Shown here piece after piece: positions 1-8,185 of a DNA stretch of 41,312 nucleotides. Under the pieces are notes generated by a model. That model saw only the letters and a program-made list of their open reading frames with translations, ran no database searches and was not told where the DNA came from. Position 1 is the stretch's first letter. Each line of letters begins with the position of its first letter. This DNA comes from Alistipes sp. (GTDB lineage: Bacteria > Bacteroidota > Bacteroidia > Bacteroidales > Rikenellaceae), in contig JAFYOF010000127.1 of assembly GCA_017560305.1 (NCBI GenBank), positions 1-41,312 of the forward strand. The letters are read 5' to 3'. Position numbers and translations under genes: made by a program.

Positions 1-1
1 C

Positions 2-367
2 CCTGCCGAGCAGGTCAAGGAGATTGAGTTGATGATTCTTCAGGCAGCACGCGTGCGCTTCTCGCACACCGAGTATATCGCCTGCCCAAGTTGCGGTCGC
101 ACGCTCTATGACATCGAGAAGACTCTCGCCGACATCAAGAGTCGCACATCACACCTGAAAAACCTCAAGATTGGCATTATGGGCTGCATCGTGAATGGCC
201 CGGGCGAGATGGCGGATGCCGACTACGGATATGTGGGTGCTGCGGCGGGCAGAATCACGCTCTACAAGGGTCGTGAGATTGTCGAGAAGAACATTCCGCA
301 GGAGGAGGCTATTGAGCATCTCATTGAACTTATCAAGCGTAACGGCGACTGGCAAGACCCCGAGTAG
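2..367 (+). CDS. ispG: IspG (GcpE), C-terminal fragment, 5' truncated by window edge
   Basis: 4-hydroxy-3-methylbut-2-en-1-yl diphosphate synthase catalyses the penultimate step of the MEP isoprenoid pathway with a [4Fe-4S] cluster. The reading frame is open from base 2. The visible 121 residues carry the cluster-binding CPSCGRT motif and the downstream GCIVNGPGE motif, which supply the three cysteines and the conserved glutamate of the family. The stop codon TAG directly abuts the start of recO, so the two are probably co-transcribed. The N-terminal TIM-barrel lies outside the window; the internal ATG at 29 is not the true start. Confidence 0.95.
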   Translation, partial: PAEQVKEIELMILQAARVRFSHTEYIACPSCGRTLYDIEKTLADIKSRTSHLKNLKIGIMGCIVNGPGEMADADYGYVGAAAGRITLYKGREIVEKNIPQEEAIEHLIELIKRNGDWQDPE

Positions 368-1105
368 ATGGCTGGCGGCGCGATGAAGAAATACACCTCG
401 CGAGGCGTGGTGCTGGGCACAATCAAGTACGGCGACAAGGGCGTTGTCGTACAGATGCTCACATCCACCCACGGACGCCAGAGTTATATGGTGCAGGGGC
501 TTGGCTCACGACGCGGACACAGCAAGCTGGCGATGTTCCAGCCTATGTTCGCGCTGGAGTTCGAGGGCTTGGAGTCATCGCGTATGCAGATGCACCGACT
601 GGGCGAGGTGCAGAACGGCATCGTACTGCAATCTACACCTTTTGATATAAAAAAATCGACCATCGCTCTCTTTATGGCAGAGGTTTTGCATCGTCTGGTG
701 AAGGAGAGTGAGGCGAACGATATGCTGTTCGACTTCGTGTGGGGCTCGGTCGAGGCGCTGGATGCCGCCACCGAGGGCGTAGCGAACTTCCACCTATGGT
801 TTCTTGCGCACCTTTGTCGCTTTTTGGGTTTCGCACCAGGCAACGAACATATGCCCGATGCGTGGCTCAACATCGCCGAGGGTCTCTACACCACGCAAGA
901 GCCGCCACGCGAACACCGAATGTCACAGGAAAACGCACTCATCCTCCGCGATATGCTGGAGTGCGATGTGCGCTACCTTGCCGAGATTGGACTCAACCGC
1001 CACCAGAGAGTGGACTTCCTCGCGGCACTTGTAGGATATTACGGTTATCATCTTGACACTATCAACTCCGTGCAGTCAATCAGGATTTTGCAAGAGGTTT
1101 TTTGA
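368..1105 (+). CDS. recO: DNA repair protein RecO
   Basis: RecO acts with RecF and RecR to load RecA on single-stranded DNA in gap repair. The product is about 240 residues, the normal family length. It opens with an OB-fold strand pattern (SRGVVLGTIKYGDKGVVVQML) and continues into the helical domain typical of RecO, with FHLWFLAHLCRFLGF in its middle. Two starts are possible: ATG 368, which abuts the ispG stop, or ATG 383 (MKKYTSRG), which fits the family N-terminus better. The 3' end overlaps the next gene by a few bases, suggesting an ispG-recO-orf operon. Function rests on fold-level similarity rather than catalytic residues. Confidence 0.88.
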   Translation: MAGGAMKKYTSRGVVLGTIKYGDKGVVVQMLTSTHGRQSYMVQGLGSRRGHSKLAMFQPMFALEFEGLESSRMQMHRLGEVQNGIVLQSTPFDIKKSTIALFMAEVLHRLVKESEANDMLFDFVWGSVEALDAATEGVANFHLWFLAHLCRFLGFAPGNEHMPDAWLNIAEGLYTTQEPPREHRMSQENALILRDMLECDVRYLAEIGLNRHQRVDFLAALVGYYGYHLDTINSVQSIRILQEVF

Positions 1106-1107
1106 TA

Positions 1108-1560
1108 GTGAAATACATTATTTACTTTTGTTTCGCCCTGCTGATGCTGGGCGCACTTGTTGTCGACTATTACGACGACCAGCAGATTTACGCCCTGCGT
1201 CAGGCCGCTGCCGCCGAGCAACAGCCCCGCCGTTGGAGAAGTGGCGACACCATCTGGTATGAGATTGACTCTCTGCCCGCACTCCCCTCACCCGCCGAGT
1301 GGGACTCACTGCGTATGGTGTGGGACTCGCTCCACGGCGAGTGGATTTCGCCCATCGCTCCGCCCGAGCAGACTGCGCCCCACCTCCCTGCGGAGTTCAA
1401 GTTCGACTACCGCCTGCCCTACTGGAACATCTACCGCCGCTCATTCACCCGCTGGGGCATCACCTTCTCAACGGGGCAACCCGACCCGTTCAACCCCTAC
1501 CCCGCATCAAATACCCTTGACGCATCGGTGACATCCCACCCGCTCAACAGACCACGATGA
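1108..1560 (+). CDS. hypothetical membrane-anchored protein, Pro/Trp-rich
   Basis: I do not recognise this protein. It has one N-terminal hydrophobic segment (roughly residues 3-20, IIYFCFALLMLGALVVDYY) followed by about 125 hydrophilic residues rich in Pro, Trp, Ser and Asp, including a twice-seen WDSL pattern. It would be a signal-anchored or secreted envelope protein. No ATG fits: TTG 1102 overlaps the recO stop and GTG 1108 follows it, so GTG 1108 is chosen. GC-rich codon use matches recO. The stop codon is immediately followed by an A-tract and a hairpin. Translational coupling to recO is inferred from the overlap; no functional link is implied. Confidence 0.6.
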   Translation: MKYIIYFCFALLMLGALVVDYYDDQQIYALRQAAAAEQQPRRWRSGDTIWYEIDSLPALPSPAEWDSLRMVWDSLHGEWISPIAPPEQTAPHLPAEFKFDYRLPYWNIYRRSFTRWGITFSTGQPDPFNPYPASNTLDASVTSHPLNRPR

Positions 1561-1590
1561 AAAAAAGGTTGCCACACAAATGACAACCTT
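1560..1590 (-). terminator. intrinsic terminator of the minus-strand oxidoreductase gene
   Basis: The arms 1565-1574 and 1581-1590 pair over 10 positions around a 6-base loop. The single C/A mismatch on the plus strand becomes a G-U wobble in minus-strand RNA, and the A-tract at 1560-1566 becomes its U-tract, so the hairpin works in the minus direction. It overlaps the stop codon of the convergent upstream gene. Confidence 0.72.
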
Positions 1591-1614
1591 ACTATTATAT
1601 ATATATTACGCTAT

Positions 1615-1736
1615 AAATTTTCATAGCAGGATGAATTTTTAGGCTGGTCGAAGATTTAGGGTGCGGAGCATACCTGGGCGTATGTAAGCAACCCGAAATC
1701 AAGCCAGACACCAAAAGAGCCTTGCTATGGAAATTT
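1615..1736. repeat. 122-bp imperfect palindrome between convergent genes
   Basis: The outer arms (1615-1630 and 1720-1736, TCATAGCAGG against CCTTGCTATGG) are complementary with small bulges. Nested inside are further complementary blocks in the right order: CTGG/CCAG, GATTT/AAATC, GGGT/ACCC and CATAC/GTATG at the tip. The right arm reaches into the stop codon of the oxidoreductase gene. This is a long rod-like structure, not a simple terminator. It could be a dispersed intergenic repeat, a structured 3' UTR or a small RNA. I see no second copy in this window. Confidence 0.65.
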
Positions 1737-3120
1737 ACTTTGCCAATTCGTAAGCCTTAGTAGTAGTGTAATACTTCGCCTTCATATGCGAGCGCTCCCA
1801 AGCAGGAATCTCGCCAGCGGCAAGGTAACCAAGGTAGACCTTCATCACAGAGCTGAAACGCACCTCGTGGCTCTTGACAATCGACGATGGGATGATGACC
1901 TGATACTCCGAGTCGGAAATCTTGCGGTGCGAGAGGTTGGGGTATCTCTTGTCCAACGACTTGAGCGCCGCCGCCAGACGAGCCTCAAATGTCTCATCAC
2001 CACTCTTGTCCACCACATAGAGCATAGGCTTGTAGCCCTGCGCCGCACCCTGACGAATCTCGATATTTGCCTTTGTACCCTTCACAACTGAGTAGTGAGT
2101 ATCGCCAGTACCCTCGGTACCAACCTCCGCCATAAAGTTCCAGATGACGCTCACGCGGCAGTTCACGCCCGCCAGCTGATAGTTCATCTCGCCATTTGAG
2201 TAGACCTGCAAAGTGTCGTTCACAACATCCTTCTGCAAGAATGATGGGTAGTCCTCCTTGCCTGTCACCAGACGGTATTTGTCGCGAGGAATCTTTGTCG
2301 CCCAGCGACTTGCCGAAGTGAACTTGATATCATTCTCATAATCAATCTCCTGCTCGGGCATTACCGTACACTGCACCAAATCGACAAGGTGTGTCGTCAC
2401 ATCCACGATACCCTCGCCCTGCTGCTTCACATCGAAGTACCACTCTGGGCGGCGCAAAGGCTCGCCAGAGACATACTTGAAGAAGTGGTGAACGCTCTCC
2501 TTGGTGATGGCAGGCTCCTCGGGCGTACCCTTCTCCATCTCACCGAAGAGTTCAGGCATAGCCACCAGCACACGCTGCAACTCGTTGTTAATCTCGCTGC
2601 GCTCAGTCATAATATCGTAGACCATCACGCCACTCTCCGCTGCCGCATCGAGGGTCTGCTCAAGCATCTTGAAACTCTTGCCGTCGATAGCCATCGGCTT
2701 GTCTGCCAGCACATTGATACCAGCATCCACCGCCGCCTGCACATATCCTGTCTTCTTACCGTTGTTACCCGCCAGAACGAGCACATTGCCTCGGCGCTCC
2801 TGAATCATCCGCTGCAGGTAGTCATCGCCCGTATAGAGATGCTCAACCCACGATGTCGGGCGCTCGGCGCGCGTGTTGTAACGCTCGATGCGGTCGAGGT
2901 GCATCTCAACATCAGCACCCTTGGGAGCATAGACATGCACCGTGGGGTCAACCTCGTTGTACATATACATCTGCACCAGCGCCGCGTGGAAGTGACCAGG
3001 GTCAAGCGTCAGCAACTTGACCTCATTCTGTCGGCCGCTGAACTTGCCGAACTTCAACTGCTCACAACCCACCAAAGCGACCGTAGCAACAGCCAAAATC
3101 GCCGCAAAAATCTTTCTCAT
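1735..3120 (-). CDS. Gfo/Idh/MocA-type lipoprotein oxidoreductase
   Basis: A putative NAD(P)-dependent oxidoreductase of the Bacteroidetes group with an N-terminal Gfo/Idh-like Rossmann domain and a family-specific C-terminal domain. The product is 461 residues with a lipoprotein signal peptide (lipobox LVGC, Cys19), so it is exported and lipid-anchored. Rossmann-like features include VLVLAGNNGKKTGYV and the substrate-side INVLADKPMAID around residues 135-145, the position of the family's EKP motif. The substrate is unknown; relatives in Bacteroidetes often act on sugars or sugar derivatives. It is monocistronic, with its own promoter and a terminator at 1560-1590. Annotation as an oxidoreductase is firm at family level only. 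Confidence 0.8.
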   Translation of the reverse strand: MRKIFAAILAVATVALVGCEQLKFGKFSGRQNEVKLLTLDPGHFHAALVQMYMYNEVDPTVHVYAPKGADVEMHLDRIERYNTRAERPTSWVEHLYTGDDYLQRMIQERRGNVLVLAGNNGKKTGYVQAAVDAGINVLADKPMAIDGKSFKMLEQTLDAAAESGVMVYDIMTERSEINNELQRVLVAMPELFGEMEKGTPEEPAITKESVHHFFKYVSGEPLRRPEWYFDVKQQGEGIVDVTTHLVDLVQCTVMPEQEIDYENDIKFTSASRWATKIPRDKYRLVTGKEDYPSFLQKDVVNDTLQVYSNGEMNYQLAGVNCRVSVIWNFMAEVGTEGTGDTHYSVVKGTKANIEIRQGAAQGYKPMLYVVDKSGDETFEARLAAALKSLDKRYPNLSHRKISDSEYQVIIPSSIVKSHEVRFSSVMKVYLGYLAAGEIPAWERSHMKAKYYTTTKAYELAK

Positions 3121-3147
3121 ATCTTGTAAAATTTAATATTCCTTTGG

Positions 3148-3155
3148 CAAAGATA
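3148..3155 (-). promoter_or_regulatory. -7 element for the oxidoreductase gene
   Basis: The minus strand reads TATCTTTG, matching the Bacteroidetes -7 consensus TAnnTTTG, about 28 bases upstream of the start codon. The -33 position about 20 bp upstream reads TTTCG rather than TTTG, so the site is probable but imperfect. Confidence 0.6.
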
Positions 3156-3219
3156 ACATAATTTTGCGTTTGTGGCGAAAAAAATATGCGTAAATGGCTG
3201 ATATTTACATTTTTTAGAG

Positions 3220-3227
3220 TATCTTTG
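3220..3227 (+). promoter_or_regulatory. -7 element for rpsA
   Basis: TATCTTTG matches the Bacteroidetes -7 consensus, about 95 bases upstream of the rpsA ATG. No clear TTTG is seen at -33. It lies back to back with the divergent oxidoreductase promoter. Confidence 0.55.
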
Positions 3228-3321
3228 CCGTCGCTTTCGCGCGCGGATAAGGCGGGCGTGAGCACAAACATTTAATTATTAACATTTTAACGGGCGATTG
3301 TATCGCAAAAATTTTTCCACG

Positions 3322-5112
3322 ATGGAAGTATTGAACAATGTAGCAAACGAGAGTTTCGATTGGAACGCGTTTGAGAATGATTTGGATCTCTATGGCGGTC
3401 AGTCAAAGGAGCAGGTAACTGAGGCTTATGACCAGACTTTGTCTAACATCGCTGTTGGCGAGGTTGTTGAGGGTACTGTTAGCGAGATCAACAAGCGCGA
3501 GGTAACCGTAAACATCGGCTACAAGAGCGAGGGTATGATTCAGGCAACTGAGTTCCGCTACAACCCAGAGTTGACCGTAGGCGACAAGGTTGAGGTTTAT
3601 GTTGAGTCTGTAGAGGACAAGAGCGGTGCTTTGGCACTCTCGCACAAGAAGGCTCGTCAGCTCAAGTCTTGGGATCGTGTAAACGAGGCTTTGAACAACG
3701 ACGAGATCATCAAGGGTTATGTAAAGTGCCGCACAAAGGGTGGTATGATCGTAGATGTATTCGGTATCGAGGCATTCTTGCCAGGTTCACAGATCGATGT
3801 GAAGCCTATCCGCGACTACGATGTATATGTTGACAAGACTATGGAGTTCAAGGTTGTTAAGATCAACCAGGAGTTCCGCAATGTAGTTGTATCACACAAG
3901 GCTCTTATCGAGGCAGAGCTCGAGGCTCAGAAGCAGGTTATCATGTCTAAGCTTGAGAAGGGTCAGATCCTTGAGGGTACAGTTAAGAACATCACTAACT
4001 ACGGTGTATTCATCGACCTCGGTGGCGTAGATGGTTTGATCCACATTACAGACCTTTCTTGGGGTCGCGTAAACAAGCCAGAGGAGTTGGTTGAGCTCGA
4101 CCAGAAGCTTAATGTTGTTATCATCGACTTCGACGAGCAGAAGAAGCGTATCGCTTTGGGCTTGAAGCAGCTTACTCCACACCCATGGGAGGCTTTGGAT
4201 GCTAACCTCAAGGTTGGTGACACAGTTAAGGGTAAGGTAGTTGTTATGGCTGACTACGGTGCATTCGTTGAGATCGCAGCAGGCGTTGAGGGCTTGATCC
4301 ATGTATCAGAGATGTCTTGGAGCCAGCACTTGCGTTCAGCACAGGAGTTCTTGAAGGTAGGTGACGATGTAGAGGCAGTTATCTTGACACTCGACCGCGA
4401 GGAGCGCAAGATGTCACTCGGCATCAAGCAGCTTACTCCAGATCCATGGGCTGGTATCGAGGCAAAGTATCCTGTAGGCACAAAGTGCACAGCAAAGGTT
4501 CGCAACTTCACTAACTTCGGCGTATTCGTAGAGATCGAGGAGGGTATCGATGGTTTGATCCACATCTCTGACCTCTCTTGGACAAAGAAGGTTAAGCACC
4601 CAAGCGAGTTCACTCAGATCGGTGCTGAGATCGAGGTTGTAGTATTGGAGATCGACAAGGAGAACCGTCGTTTGAGCCTTGGTCACAAGCAGCTCGAGGA
4701 GAATCCTTGGAACGAGATCGAGACAAAGTTCGCTGTTGACACAGTTCACAACGCAACTATCTCAGAGACAACTGACAAGGGCGCTATCGTAGTATTGGGC
4801 GAGAACATCACTGGTTTCGTTCCTGCTAAGCAGCTCGTAAAGGAGGACGGTACAACTTTGAAGGCTGGCGAGACAGCTGATTTCAAGGTTATCGAGTTCT
4901 CAAAGGCTACAAAGCGTATCACTCTCTCACACTCACGCATCTATGAGGAGGCAAAGCGTGCAGAGATCGCTGCTGAGAAGGCAGAGAAGCGTGCTGCTGC
5001 TGACGCAACCAAGTCATCACTCAAGAAGGTAAACGCTTCAATCGAGAAGACTACTTTGGGTGATATCGCAGGCTTGGCTGAGTTGAAGGCTGCAATGGAG
5101 AAGAATAAGTAA
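3322..5112 (+). CDS. rpsA: 30S ribosomal protein S1
   Basis: S1 binds mRNA on the 30S subunit and helps initiate translation, which matters especially in Bacteroidetes where Shine-Dalgarno pairing is little used. The 596-residue product carries six S1/OB-fold repeats, beginning near residues 42, 125, 210, 295, 380 and 470. The third to fifth are the most canonical (for example YGVFIDLGGVDGLIHITDLSW). An Ala/Lys/Glu-rich tail follows, ending AAMEKNK. The start ATG 3322 (MEVLNNVANES) is preferred over the upstream in-frame TTG 3298. Codon use is strongly biased, as expected for high expression, which also creates long meaningless antisense frames. A strong terminator follows. Confidence 0.96.
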   Translation: MEVLNNVANESFDWNAFENDLDLYGGQSKEQVTEAYDQTLSNIAVGEVVEGTVSEINKREVTVNIGYKSEGMIQATEFRYNPELTVGDKVEVYVESVEDKSGALALSHKKARQLKSWDRVNEALNNDEIIKGYVKCRTKGGMIVDVFGIEAFLPGSQIDVKPIRDYDVYVDKTMEFKVVKINQEFRNVVVSHKALIEAELEAQKQVIMSKLEKGQILEGTVKNITNYGVFIDLGGVDGLIHITDLSWGRVNKPEELVELDQKLNVVIIDFDEQKKRIALGLKQLTPHPWEALDANLKVGDTVKGKVVVMADYGAFVEIAAGVEGLIHVSEMSWSQHLRSAQEFLKVGDDVEAVILTLDREERKMSLGIKQLTPDPWAGIEAKYPVGTKCTAKVRNFTNFGVFVEIEEGIDGLIHISDLSWTKKVKHPSEFTQIGAEIEVVVLEIDKENRRLSLGHKQLEENPWNEIETKFAVDTVHNATISETTDKGAIVVLGENITGFVPAKQLVKEDGTTLKAGETADFKVIEFSKATKRITLSHSRIYEEAKRAEIAAEKAEKRAAADATKSSLKKVNASIEKTTLGDIAGLAELKAAMEKNK

Positions 5113-5138
5113 TCATTACTTATATAACTCTGAATGGG

Positions 5139-5170
5139 CTCCCGCATCGCAAGGTGCGGGAGTTTTTTTT
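5139..5170 (+). terminator. rpsA intrinsic terminator
   Basis: A perfect 8-bp GC-rich stem, CTCCCGCA (5139-5146) with TGCGGGAG (5155-5162), is followed by eight T residues. This is a textbook Rho-independent terminator for rpsA. Confidence 0.93.
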
Positions 5171-5176
5171 GTGTGT

Positions 5177-5205
5177 AAAAAAAGAGCCATCCAAACGATG
5201 ACTCT
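5177..5205 (-). terminator. intrinsic terminator of the GIY-YIG gene
   Basis: AGAGCCAT (5183-5190) pairs with ATGACTCT (5198-5205). The one plus-strand C/A mismatch is a G-U wobble in minus-strand RNA, and the A-run 5177-5183 gives the U-tract. It lies just past the stop codon of the minus-strand nuclease gene. Confidence 0.75.
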
Positions 5206-5219
5206 ATAAATATTAGTTA

Positions 5220-6020
5220 TTAGTTATTATTCAACCCAAAGGAGTTTGTGCCTAACTTACGCTTAAATAACTGCTCTTTGCGAATTACCTCATCGGGCGT
5301 TACCGTCTTGGGTAATAACATTAGAATTGAGAATTGGAAATATTTATAAGCATACTCACCATCTGCCGCCACAAGTGCTCTCAATGCCTTATTGCCGCCG
5401 TGACCACCCGTTGCTACATATTCGCTCCAGCGACCCCACAAACCATCCTCGCCGTAGGCTGAACCGATGTATAATTTTCCCGTATTTGTATCGTTAATAA
5501 GATATATTCCTTTAACCGCAGACAGAGCTCTGCGCCAATCTGCATAGTTATTTTTCACAATCTCACAGAGTTCATTGAAGTCAAGAATAAAGTCGAAATA
5601 ATCTGTAAAACTCTTATAGTGTAATCCTGGAGAAATTTCTATCACCTCCATCTCATTTTTAATCCATTGATGCCACGATATAGCATTTCCCCATCGAATA
5701 ATAACACGCTCTTTCAAATCTTCATACCCTGCGACTTCACTCATCGTGTACTTATATTCCTCGGCGTTTAGGGTTTTGCTCTCCACCTTATAAACACCAA
5801 CAAAACGAGCAAGAACACCATCCTCGCCAATGAACGAAACAATGTAATCAACATCCTTGAATATATCCTTCGATTGCGTGTTTTGATAGTCAAGAAATTC
5901 CTTGCGATTAGTTTTGTACATATTATACAAATCAACCCTTCTATCCTTGTGCCTTACAAGTTTAACACGCGCCGTGCGGTCAAGTCCTCTATTGTATAAA
6001 AGTTCTTGGATAGTAATCAT
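5220..6020 (-). CDS. GIY-YIG nuclease family protein with unknown N-terminal domain
   Basis: The 266-residue product has a C-terminal GIY-YIG domain (about residues 168-266). GIY is at 171-173 and YIG at 184-186; the catalytic-type Arg is in WGRW (near 197), a metal-binding-type Glu in RKEQLFKRKLG (249), and the domain ends with the usual Asn (GLNNN). All expected active-site positions are therefore present and it is probably an active metal-dependent nuclease. The first about 165 residues are a separate domain I do not recognise, perhaps for DNA recognition. No methyltransferase or recombinase lies nearby, so it appears to be a stand-alone gene. Its biological target is unknown. Confidence 0.8.
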   Translation of the reverse strand: MITIQELLYNRGLDRTARVKLVRHKDRRVDLYNMYKTNRKEFLDYQNTQSKDIFKDVDYIVSFIGEDGVLARFVGVYKVESKTLNAEEYKYTMSEVAGYEDLKERVIIRWGNAISWHQWIKNEMEVIEISPGLHYKSFTDYFDFILDFNELCEIVKNNYADWRRALSAVKGIYLINDTNTGKLYIGSAYGEDGLWGRWSEYVATGGHGGNKALRALVAADGEYAYKYFQFSILMLLPKTVTPDEVIRKEQLFKRKLGTNSFGLNNN

Positions 6021-6047
6021 CTTCTTCTATTTTAAGTCTCTTCACTA

Positions 6048-6055
6048 CAAATTTA
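6048..6055 (-). promoter_or_regulatory. -7 element for the GIY-YIG gene
   Basis: The minus strand reads TAAATTTG, fitting TAnnTTTG, about 28 bases upstream of the start. The -33 region has no clean TTTG, so confidence is moderate. Confidence 0.45.
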
Positions 6056-6120
6056 CAATTTTTCCTTCAACTTTCCACACATCTAGACCATAATAAAAAG
6101 AATAATTTTGAATTCTTAAT

Positions 6121-6152
6121 TTTGAATTTTGAATTTATAAAATGTATCTTTG
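6121..6152 (+). promoter_or_regulatory. Bacteroidetes promoter for thiL
   Basis: TTTG (6121-6124), 20 bp, then TATCTTTG (6145-6152) is a full match to the Bacteroidetes sigma-factor consensus. It leaves a 5' UTR of only about 10-15 bases before the thiL ATG. Confidence 0.8.
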
Positions 6153-6170
6153 TAAAAAATATATCTACTT

Positions 6171-7202
6171 ATGAGCGAGAAAAAGCGTACCGAGATTGCT
6201 GAGTTGGGCGAATTCGGATTGATTGACGAATTGACAAAGGGTGCTACAAAAAACAACAAGACCACATTGCGTGGTGTGGGTGATGATGCGGCGGTGATTG
6301 CGGCGGGTCGTGAGGATGCCGTGGTGGTGACCACCGATTCGTTGCTCGAGGGCATCGACTTCGACCTCACATACTTCCCCCTGAAGCATCTTGGCTACAA
6401 GGCGGTGACCGTGGGTGTGAGCGATGTGCTTGCTATGAACGCCCTGCCCGAGCAGATTATGATTTCGCTCGGCGTATCGTCGAAGCTCCCCGTTGAGGCG
6501 CTGAAGGACCTCTACGAGGGCATAGAGTTTGCCTGCAACGAGTTGGGCGTAGACCTCGTGGGTGGCGACACAACAGCCTCAATGACTGGTCTGGTGATTA
6601 ACATCACCACCATCGGTCGCGCAAAGCGCAAGGCTATCGCCTACCGCAGCGGTGCGCAGTTCAACGACCTGATTTGCATCACGGGCAACCTCGGCGCAGC
6701 CTATATGGGTCTGCATCTGCTGGAGCGCGAGAAGCGAGTGCTGAAGGATGTGCAGAGCCCAGAGCCTCAGTTTGCGGGCTATGAGTATCTGTTGCAGCGC
6801 TACCTCAAACCACGCGCACGAAAGGATATCATCGAGGCGCTGGCAGCGGAGAAGATTGTACCTACATCTATGATTGATATCTCGGATGGTCTGGCGAGCG
6901 AGGTGTTGCAGATTTGCAAGTCATCGAAGTGTGGCGCACGAATCTATCTCGACCGCATTCCTATCGCCAAGCAGACCACAGCTCTTGCCGAGGAGATGCA
7001 CGCTGACCCTGTTGTGGCGGCGCTGAATGGCGGCAACGACTATGAGTTGATGTTCACCGTGCCTCTGGCTATGCAGGAGCAGGTGATGGCTCTCGGTCTG
7101 GTGGATGTGGTGGGTCATATCACCCGCGAATCTACGGGCGCATACCTAGTTACTCCCGACGGCAGCGACATCAAGTTGCGTGCGCAGGGATTTAAGGAGT
7201 AG
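6171..7202 (+). CDS. thiL: thiamine-monophosphate kinase
   Basis: ThiL phosphorylates thiamine monophosphate with ATP to give thiamine pyrophosphate, the last step of cofactor synthesis, in the cytoplasm. The 343-residue length is normal. Motifs of the PurM/ThiL family are present: the metal-binding GVGDDAAVI near residue 36, TTDSLLEGIDF near residue 54, VGGDTTAS, and DISDGLASEVLQI in the C-terminal half. It has its own canonical promoter and is followed after 3 bases by a 35-residue membrane peptide gene. No other thiamine genes are in the window. Confidence 0.95.
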   Translation: MSEKKRTEIAELGEFGLIDELTKGATKNNKTTLRGVGDDAAVIAAGREDAVVVTTDSLLEGIDFDLTYFPLKHLGYKAVTVGVSDVLAMNALPEQIMISLGVSSKLPVEALKDLYEGIEFACNELGVDLVGGDTTASMTGLVINITTIGRAKRKAIAYRSGAQFNDLICITGNLGAAYMGLHLLEREKRVLKDVQSPEPQFAGYEYLLQRYLKPRARKDIIEALAAEKIVPTSMIDISDGLASEVLQICKSSKCGARIYLDRIPIAKQTTALAEEMHADPVVAALNGGNDYELMFTVPLAMQEQVMALGLVDVVGHITRESTGAYLVTPDGSDIKLRAQGFKE

Positions 7203-7205
7203 GCT

Positions 7206-7313
7206 ATGAAAAAGAGTTTTAGAATGATATTGATGCTCTGCGGCGCCGTAGTGATGTTTGTCGCTATGGCGCTGGCAGCGTATGCCTATTGGCAGTCAAT
7301 CACAATGCAGTAA
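7206..7313 (+). CDS. 35-residue single-pass membrane peptide downstream of thiL
   Basis: A small frame starts 3 bases after the thiL stop and ends at TAA 7311-7313. The peptide begins MKKSFRMILMLCGAVVMF and is almost entirely one hydrophobic helix with a positively charged N-terminus, ending AYWQSITMQ. The tight spacing behind thiL and the Lys/Arg-then-hydrophobic layout argue for real translation. It could be a membrane peptide or an orphan signal-anchor. No function is assigned. Confidence 0.5.
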   Translation: MKKSFRMILMLCGAVVMFVAMALAAYAYWQSITMQ

Positions 7314-7321
7314 GGGCTGCG

Positions 7322-7972
7322 CTAATCCCACGCAGGATAGAGTCTGGACTCCTGCCCCTTGTCATTTCTTATAATCATCACCTTGTGCTGGGCAGAGTTG
7401 CCCTCCTCGTCATAGGCGAGGCGAGCCTGGACGCTGAAGTGCTTTGTCTGGCGCGTAGGTATCTCAAGCGTTGGGTCATCCTTTTTACCCTCTTTCACCT
7501 CGCGCTGTGGCGGAAGCGAGAGTGTGCCGTGCAGCGTGATGGTATTCTCCTCGCCCGTGAGTTGCCAAATCTCGAAACGGAAAGTGCTCTCGGGAGAGTT
7601 CTGCACCACCCTGCCGCGAGGCTCAAGCAGGATGTCGATACGCAACGCACTCGACTTGTCGCTTATCCACTGACCCAGAAAACGGGGATATGTCGCATCT
7701 GCCGTAACGCTCTGCGCCACGGGCAACGACTCATCATCCGACGGCATATATATCACCTCGGCAATATTACCCTCCACAACACTGCCACCACTGAAGAGTG
7801 TATTGTCATCCACCGCATAGCGGCGCACATCGGGAACAGAATCGAGGATATGGAGAACTATCTCGTTGCTGTTGTTGGTATCAACGATGTAACCCGCCAC
7901 ACTCAGCGGCTCGATATGCTCACGGCACGAGGCGAGCAGAGTGAGTAATATAATATATATGTATCGTCTCAT
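7322..7972 (-). CDS. hypothetical lipoprotein
   Basis: A 216-residue protein with a type II signal peptide: MRRYIYIILL, lipobox LASC, Cys16. It is therefore exported and lipid-anchored, probably at the outer membrane. The mature part is predicted to be mostly beta strand, with an ALRIDILLEP segment and a Lys-rich loop EVKEGKKDD. I do not recognise the family. It is convergent with thiL and its small downstream gene, which end 8 bases away, and its start is divergent from adk. It is probably monocistronic. Confidence 0.7.
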   Translation of the reverse strand: MRRYIYIILLTLLASCREHIEPLSVAGYIVDTNNSNEIVLHILDSVPDVRRYAVDDNTLFSGGSVVEGNIAEVIYMPSDDESLPVAQSVTADATYPRFLGQWISDKSSALRIDILLEPRGRVVQNSPESTFRFEIWQLTGEENTITLHGTLSLPPQREVKEGKKDDPTLEIPTRQTKHFSVQARLAYDEEGNSAQHKVMIIRNDKGQESRLYPAWD

Positions 7973-7989
7973 TGCTTTCTAATTTTCGG

Positions 7990-7997
7990 CAAAGTTA
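7990..7997 (-). promoter_or_regulatory. -7 element for the lipoprotein gene
   Basis: The minus strand reads TAACTTTG, matching TAnnTTTG, about 18 bases upstream of the start codon. No clear -33 TTTG is seen. Confidence 0.45.
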
Positions 7998-8144
7998 GCA
8001 AATTGTCACCTTTTCGCGTTTTGAGCGGCAGAAAAAATTCGCATCACACCACTCAAACTTTTTAAAGTTACAGAAAAATACTCATTTTGTGCTTTTTTAT
8101 GCAATAATTTTTCACTCTCAAGCACTTTTTTCTTTAAGTTTTTG

Positions 8145-8152
8145 TAATTTTG
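8145..8152 (+). promoter_or_regulatory. -7 element for adk
   Basis: TAATTTTG matches the -7 consensus, about 33 bases upstream of the adk ATG. A T-rich stretch at 8125-8132 sits at about the -33 position but is not an exact TTTG. Confidence 0.5.
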
Positions 8153-8185
8153 GCGCCGATTAGGTTTTAATTAATCATAAAAACT

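Noticed and set aside
2389..3129. 246-codon frame antisense to the oxidoreductase gene
   Set aside because: His/Leu-rich product without any recognisable motif; the opposite strand encodes a full-length lipoprotein with family features.
7307..7320. GCAG/CTGC hairpin between thiL's small peptide gene and the lipoprotein gene
   Set aside because: A 4-bp stem without a U-tract is expected by chance.
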